Below are positions 58,579-64,000 of a DNA stretch of 64,000 nucleotides, in pieces. The notes beneath the pieces were generated by a model. That model did no database searches and was not told where the DNA came from. It saw only the letters and a program-made list of their open reading frames with translations. Positions within the stretch are counted from its first letter, which is position 1. Every line of letters begins with the position of its first letter. The translations under genes and the position numbers were made by a program. The stretch comes from Thozetella sp. PMI_491 (taxonomy: Eukaryota > Ascomycota > Sordariomycetes > Chaetosphaeriales > Chaetosphaeriaceae), in assembly GCA_021432635.1 (NCBI GenBank), contig MU270030.1, forward strand, positions 619,823 to 683,822, in the 5' to 3' direction.

Positions 58579-60498
58579 TTACGTTTCTCCTTCATTGCTA
58601 ATCGCCGTATCTCCGCTCTGTCCGCTGCTGAAGTCGGCGACCATCTTGGCAAAGTCCCGCACCACGTCGCCGGGGATCTGGTCCCACAGCAGCGATCGCG
58701 TGTAGACTTCGGCTGCCGACTGTTTGTGATTGTTGCGCATACTGGCCATGGCCTCGGCTAGGTTGCGGCGCCCCTGGCTCGTGGACCGCTCGGGCGGTGG
58801 CATCTGGGCGAACTCCTGCGAGGTCACACCATTGTACTGGGACGTCGACAGCGAGAAGAGCTGCTCGTTGGCCTGCTGCTCAGTCGGCTGCGTCAGGGCG
58901 TCGGCCATCTCGCTGAGCATTGACGGGCCGACTCCGTCCACAGACGGAGTGACGCCCGGCATCGCCGAGGCGGTCGGCTGCGCCCAGGTGGCGCCCGAGG
59001 GCTGGGGGGCCACAGCCCTTGACAGCACCTGCGAGACGCCGGCCTCCTTGTAGACGTTGTCCAGGATGTGCGCCGACGCGACGCGGACATCCTCGGTGAC
59101 AGGCGGGATACGCGGCGCGGCCTTGCCCGACGAGGCAACGAGGGCGCCGATCATAAGGAGCATCCACAGCAGCGAGTTGCCTGGTTTCTCGGCGTCGGCC
59201 GCCGGCTCCGGCTTCTTGGCAGGCATGAGCGACATCTCCTGCTTGACCTCGGTGGGCTGCACCATCTGGTAGTCGTCGAAGACGGGCATGCCGTTCCAGC
59301 TGCCCTCCATGGTCAGGCCTTCCATCTCGCCGTAGCCGCCGGGGTAGCCAGCGTTGCCGGGGACACCAGCCGGCTGCATGGAGGCGCCCTCGAGGGTCTG
59401 AATGTGGCCGGTGAGCACGTTGATCTTCTTGCGCAGCTCACCCGTCTCCATGGTGTACTTGGCGATGAGGTCCTCGTGCTCCTGCTTCAGGGTGTGTATG
59501 TAGTTCTCGTAGTACGTCTTCTGGGTCCGGAGGTCGTCGTCGAGCTGTTTCATCGAGTCCTCCATGTTAGCGATGCACTCGGTGAACTGCTTCTTCTCGT
59601 CCTCCAGGCGCTCCGTGTGCATCTTCTTGCGCTGCCTCGAATCCAGTCTGGGCCATGGTTAGTCCACAGGAGTCCACATGAGCGGGGCTAGACAGCAGAG
59701 AGGGAGAGGGGCTGGGATCACTTACGCTGCTTGGCGGTTCCGCAAAAGGCGCTTTTGTTGCTTGAGCTCCTTGATCTCCTGCTCGTCGGTCGACTGCGAG
59801 ATCAGATGGTCGATGTTGCTGAGGTTGCGCTCGGCGGGGATGTCGAAGCGGGCATTCTTCTTGCGGATGCCGTCGCCCCTGCGGAGCTCGTTGTGGCCGC
59901 GGAACAGTGGGCTGGCGGGCCGGTTCCTCTTGGCCATAGCGGCCTGGCTCTTCATCTCGGCAGTCCAGTGCTCCTTGTCGGGCGACGTGGGGATGGACTG
60001 GTGGCCGAGGTGCTGGAACAGCGTGACCTGGTTGGTGGGGTTGCTGAAGGGTGTCTGGCTCTGGACAGGGGCGGGGCGCTGGTGGAAGACGGAGACGCCC
60101 GTGTCGAACTCCTGGGGCAGACCGTCGAAAGCCTGCAGCGGCGTCGCCGAGCCCGACGTCGTCATGGGCCACTGCCCTTGGAAGGCGGACTGGGCGTGGG
60201 CGAAGGGGTTGGTGCTGTGTGGCTCGAGGAACGGGTTGTTGCTGGAGACGGACTGCATCTCGACGGCCTGGTGCCAGTCCTCCGTCTTGGGCGAGAAGAG
60301 CGAGGGCCCGACGGCGAAGGATTCTCTTCTGCTGTCGGCCATGGCTGGGGAGAGCTCTAGGGCGGAGTCGATGCCGTTCTGATCCAAGATATTCTCGTCT
60401 AGTATCTCGTCGTCGTCGAAATACTTGCGTTGTGTGTCTACCGACAACGGCGCTTGTGTCCGGAAGAAGGGCTGCATGTGATAGGTGGCGGAGACCAT
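58579..60498 (-). CDS. bZIP transcription factor with possible membrane segment
   Basis: Two exons, 60498-59726 and 59647-58579, split by a 78-nt GTAAGT..CAG intron that falls inside the basic region. Together they give 613 residues. The ATG at 60498 is the first in frame; only TTG lies upstream. Residues 1-240 are Gln/Ser/Asp-rich with acidic stretches, as in activation domains. The basic region at 249-266 contains NRQAALDSR, fitting the bZIP signature N-x7-R, and a coiled coil of heptads runs to about 345. A Gly/Met-rich linker follows. Residues 415-431 (NSLLWMLLMIGALVASSG) form a hydrophobic segment that could be a transmembrane helix or a buried helix. The C-terminal part includes RVASAHILDNVYKEAGVSQVLSRA. 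I recognise it as a filamentous-fungal bZIP family but cannot assign a name; relatives of ADA-1 or ZIF1 are possible. It lies between two gene-free stretches. Confidence 0.9.
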
Positions 60499-63400
60499 GA
60501 TGGCGTCTCTCTCTGTATGTCCCTCTGGGTGCTCCTCGGAGACTGGGACTCTGGTATGTAAATTTTGGGAATCAAACAATGGTACAAGCAGGCGTGAGAC
60601 ACAAGCTTTTGGGCAAAATAGGTGCGGCCGCTTCTATTATATGGCGGTCTCCTGTTAGTGGGGGTAGCGGTGAGGGCAAGACTCGAGAGGGCAGTTGGGA
60701 GGCCGGGTGCCGCTTTTTATTTTTGGGACGGGGCAGGGGTGTTCTGCAGGCCGGCTTCCCTCAGTGGGCTGGTATTGGGAGAGCGAGACTAGTAAGGCCG
60801 AGCTCGTGCTGCCAGACCCTCTCAAGGACGTCGACTTCGTGGCAGCCCAGGGAAGGAGGGGAAAGGGGCGGTATGAGATCTATGTAGGAATCGTGGAAGG
60901 GGAAGCGAGCGAGCGCTGTAGAGGCGACCGGCGGGCGAGATCAAATATGGGGGAGAGGGGAGGACGAAAAGGGCGAAAGAGAGAGGGGGGGTTGAGGGCC
61001 GGGATAAGCAATTCGATAAGAGGTTGGAGGGTAACGGGGGCGGGACGAAGGACGGGATGATGCCCGTTGAACGAGCAGCACTCCGGAAGATCCAAGGAAC
61101 AATGTCACTCACCCACTGTTTTGGAGTAGGTTGCACTACGCTGCCGTCCGCGAGGGGGAGGGAATTCGCTGAGGTGGTGGTCCCAGATCGGTACCAGGGC
61201 TCGGGTAGTAGAAGTATGTACGGAAGGTCGCGCAGACAATGGGTGCAGCGATGGCGACACAAAGAACAAAATGGCCGGCCAAGAGATGCGATTATGGCGG
61301 TATGAGAACACAGAGCGGCAGTCGTGGACGATGCTCGCTGTCTGGCGGTGCGATAATATCTCGTACAGAATCAATATGTAGTGTGATGGTGTGCAGACGG
61401 CACCGCTGGACGTGGTCTGCGGCAGCTTGGATTATGTAGTCTTGGGGGCGACGGGTGGGTGGTCAGGACGGACAGGACGGGCGAGAGCGAAGAGCGGGAG
61501 GCTTTTCGTTCGCTGGTCGCGCCAAAAAGGTACGTATTGTGAACCCAACATCGGTTCGGTGGGGCAGAGACGAATCAACGGGAACGTCTCTTTCCTGGAA
61601 AGACTGGACGCTCTTGCCCAGAGAGAGGGGGGGTGCGCGAGGGGGCGTGTGGGATGCGGCGTGCACCTCTCTTCTCTTGGGGGTGCCGCAACAAGAGCCC
61701 TCCGATGGACGGCACCCCTCTCCCCTCGCATCCGGAGGGGCACGCCGCACCGCGACCCAACAGCCAAGGAATCACAGCCAAGGAATCACAGAGCATGACG
61801 GCGTGCGAGAAAGAGACAAGAGAGGGAGCTAGGGTAGGTACACTAGGTAGCTCGAGCTCTTCCAAGAGCTTCGCGCCCTTTCTCGCTGGGCGTCCAGAAG
61901 CAGGGGAGCCTCGACTTAGGAGCAGGAATAACCCGCACCAAAGGGAGCTTGCGTTTAGATTGGACGACAAATTCAAGGACAGCCGGAGCAGCAGGCAAGA
62001 AGCCTGCACCGAACTCACACCACCCGCCCCCCCGTGAGGAAACTTGATTACGTAGTGGGCTGGGCCGGCTCGTGAGGGTAAAAAAAAAAAAAAAAACAGG
62101 GAGCTGGGTGTTCGACGCACTGCAGGCACCGCGCGAATCCTTTCTTTTCGTACCACAAGGCCGTGCAAGCAGAAGCAATCCGCTACCAACTTCGGCCAGA
62201 GCTTCACTTGTTCCCCGGAGTTTCTACCGAGACTGTCAAACATTGACAGGCCGGGTGGGGGAGGGGGGGGGCGCACCAGACGGCCCGCTGCTGTAAAAGG
62301 CAAGTCTATGGTTGCGAGGGCAAAAGGCAACATCCGAGATCGAATCACAGGGGAGGCTGAGATCGGTCGCGGGATCTAGCCACCCTAGACCCCTGGCTTC
62401 CTCTTCCTCTTGGTCTCTTCTGCCCCGTCTACATAGTACCGACCTTTGGATCTATGGACCTATGGGCCTATGGAGCAGCTAGCCCTCTTTTCTTGCCGGC
62501 CGGATGGGGCGACAGGGGGGGTGGGGGGTGTTGGGCGATAACTACTGCTCCCCCGCGACCGCTACGTACTACGTAGTAGACCTGGGGCACTCGAACGCTC
62601 GTCGCGCGCGTGGCTCGGACGAGGGAGGAAGCGGACTGAAACCAACGGCCCAGGGTAGAGCTTTCAGACCGCCCCGGTCAAGCGACAGGAGGGAAAGCCA
62701 AAGGGGAGCAGGAGCTGGCGGTGTTTGCATCTATTGGCTTTGGGCGTCTCGTGGGCCCAAGCCCTGGTCGGGGTTGGGCAGAAACGGCCGTTTTTGGGTG
62801 TTGGGCATCGACACCCCTCGAGTCCAGTGACGGCCACAGGCGGGCTCCATCTCCCACACCTCCTGACGGGAGCCTGCCAGGGGTCAGTGGGAGCCCCGTG
62901 AGCAGTGGTTTCCCCCTGTGGGAGAACCCCCGAAGCGCACATCGTTAGCACCTCTGGCGCACCCACTAGCAGCCACCGTATCGGCTCTTGGCGCTGTGAT
63001 TGATCGGCCGAAGGAGTGGGGTGACAGGAGGGGAGGGGGGTGACAGAGGCTATTTGCGACCTGGTGAGGCTCGCCCTAGAGCTGAGAGCAATACGGGATG
63101 CCTGCGCGCAAATAGGAACGCGGCCGGTGCGAGCGTGATCGGTGGATAAGGCAGGTAAAGAGCGTCTGAGTCGAACCCTTCCACTGCCGCGACCGCAGTC
63201 TCCCGCCCTCCCCCCTCCTGCTCCAGCTGACTCTCGCTCACACTCACGGGTCCCTCGGACCAAGGCAGAAGCCCTGGAAACGGGGAGAGGAGCGAGCCGT
63301 TTAGTCAGGAGACCGAGTCCGAGGTGAGAGAGCCCGCCGTAAGACAATAGGAACGTTTCCTCCCCCTTCTCCCCCCTCTCGCTCTCACAGCGAGAGAGCC

Positions 63401-64000
63401 CCGGTAGGGACGGCAGCACAGTCAGCAACAGCGAGCAGAGATTGGTCCGAGGGAGGGCTGCCGGGAGCCGGAAGATCGTGATCGCAACCCTAATGGGTGA
63501 ACTGAATGATGCAAACCGTCGCCGAGACGCCAATCACAATGCCTCGCTTGGCCATAATGGTACCCAACGGTGGCCTGTGGTTCAGTCAGGCGGCTCTGTA
63601 GGGGTCGGTCGCATACTCAAGACAGAGGGTCACGAAGGCCGTGGCCTCGCATCAGAATGGCATGCGAACCGGCCATGACACCGGCAGCGGCAGTTCGTCA
63701 TGGCACCTCCTGCCCTTCTCGCCCAACTTTCCTCTCTCCTCGTCCCTAAATGGGCAGGCCAGGAGGAAAGATGCCTCGGAACCGATAGGATGGATCACAT
63801 GACCTGCCACACCTTGTCTAGAGGAGGGGGGGGGAGGTGCTGACGAAATAGAGGCGGGGGAAGAGTTGCCAGCCACCCAGCCACACCAGTCTGACCCGAC
63901 GGGCTCTAGTTTATCGGTTATCTGCAGCAGACAGGAAAGCAGCACTATTAGGCCTCAACGACCGCCTCAACACACGTTTCGTCCTCAGCTCTCGCCCTGC
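60499..64000. other. bZIP upstream region and gene-poor end of window
   Basis: 3.5 kb. The first part is the bZIP promoter and leader (minus strand). Longer minus-strand frames at 61575-62348 and 62664-63533 open at GTG or TTG and look compositional. A duplicated 14-mer lies at 61762-61789, a poly-A tract at about 62078-62096, and TAGGTA motifs at about 61833. Confidence 0.55.
61762..61789. repeat. Perfect tandem duplication of a 14-mer
   Basis: AGCCAAGGAATCAC occurs twice head to tail. Intergenic, about 1.3 kb upstream of the bZIP start. Confidence 0.85.

Noticed and set aside
61575..62348. 257-codon minus-strand frame
   Set aside because: Starts at GTG and crosses the poly-A tract, giving an artificial poly-Phe segment.
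62664..63533. 289-codon minus-strand frame
   Set aside because: Starts at TTG, Arg/Ser/Pro-rich, no domain.

Overview
The window is nuclear DNA from a filamentous ascomycete (Pezizomycotina, most likely a Sordariomycete). The genes have short spliceosomal introns, mostly 50-70 nt, with GT/AG ends and branch sites of the GCTAAC/GCTGAC type. The proteins are fungal or pan-eukaryotic: APC2, Yvc1, ARPC2, Utp12, a Sel1-repeat Nif1-like protein, a Con7-like zinc finger and a fungal bZIP. I can support ten protein-coding genes. I recognise no tRNA, rRNA, CRISPR array or intact transposon. One run of 126 Ns (26168-26293) is an assembly gap flanked on both sides by poly-G.

Layout. From 1 to 16.7 kb there is no gene I can support. 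From 16.75 to 18.15 kb (+) lies a three-exon Con7-like C2H2 transcription factor gene, alone between two deserts. From 18.2 to 33.5 kb there is again no supported gene, only simple repeats, hairpins, the assembly gap and an 11-bp phased tandem array. From 33.5 to 53.0 kb lies a gene-dense island: APC2 (+), MTQ2-type methyltransferase (-), a small Cys/His-rich fungal protein (-), the vacuolar cation channel YVC1 (-), an intronless class A flavoprotein monooxygenase (-), ARPC2 (-), UTP12/DIP2 (+), and a Nif1-like Sel1-repeat protein (+) with unusually long introns. From 53.0 to 58.6 kb is a third desert. From 60.5 down to 58.6 kb (-) is a bZIP transcription factor gene with a possible membrane segment. 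The window ends in more non-coding DNA.

The island genes are functionally mixed: cell-cycle ubiquitination, translation-termination factor methylation, vacuolar calcium release, actin nucleation, 18S rRNA processing and mitotic-entry control. They look like ordinary housekeeping neighbours, not one pathway. ARPC2 and UTP12 are divergent and share a 313-nt promoter interval; APC2 and MTQ2 are convergent, 231 nt apart. The one gene that looks accessory is the FAD monooxygenase.

The main large-scale pattern is the contrast between compact housekeeping genes and two regulators (Con7-like and bZIP) embedded in GC-rich, CpG-rich deserts without an AT-rich RIP look. The deserts hold many G/C homopolymers, minisatellites and dispersed TAGGTAC/GTACCTA palindromes. 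I did not find a clear new multi-gene system.
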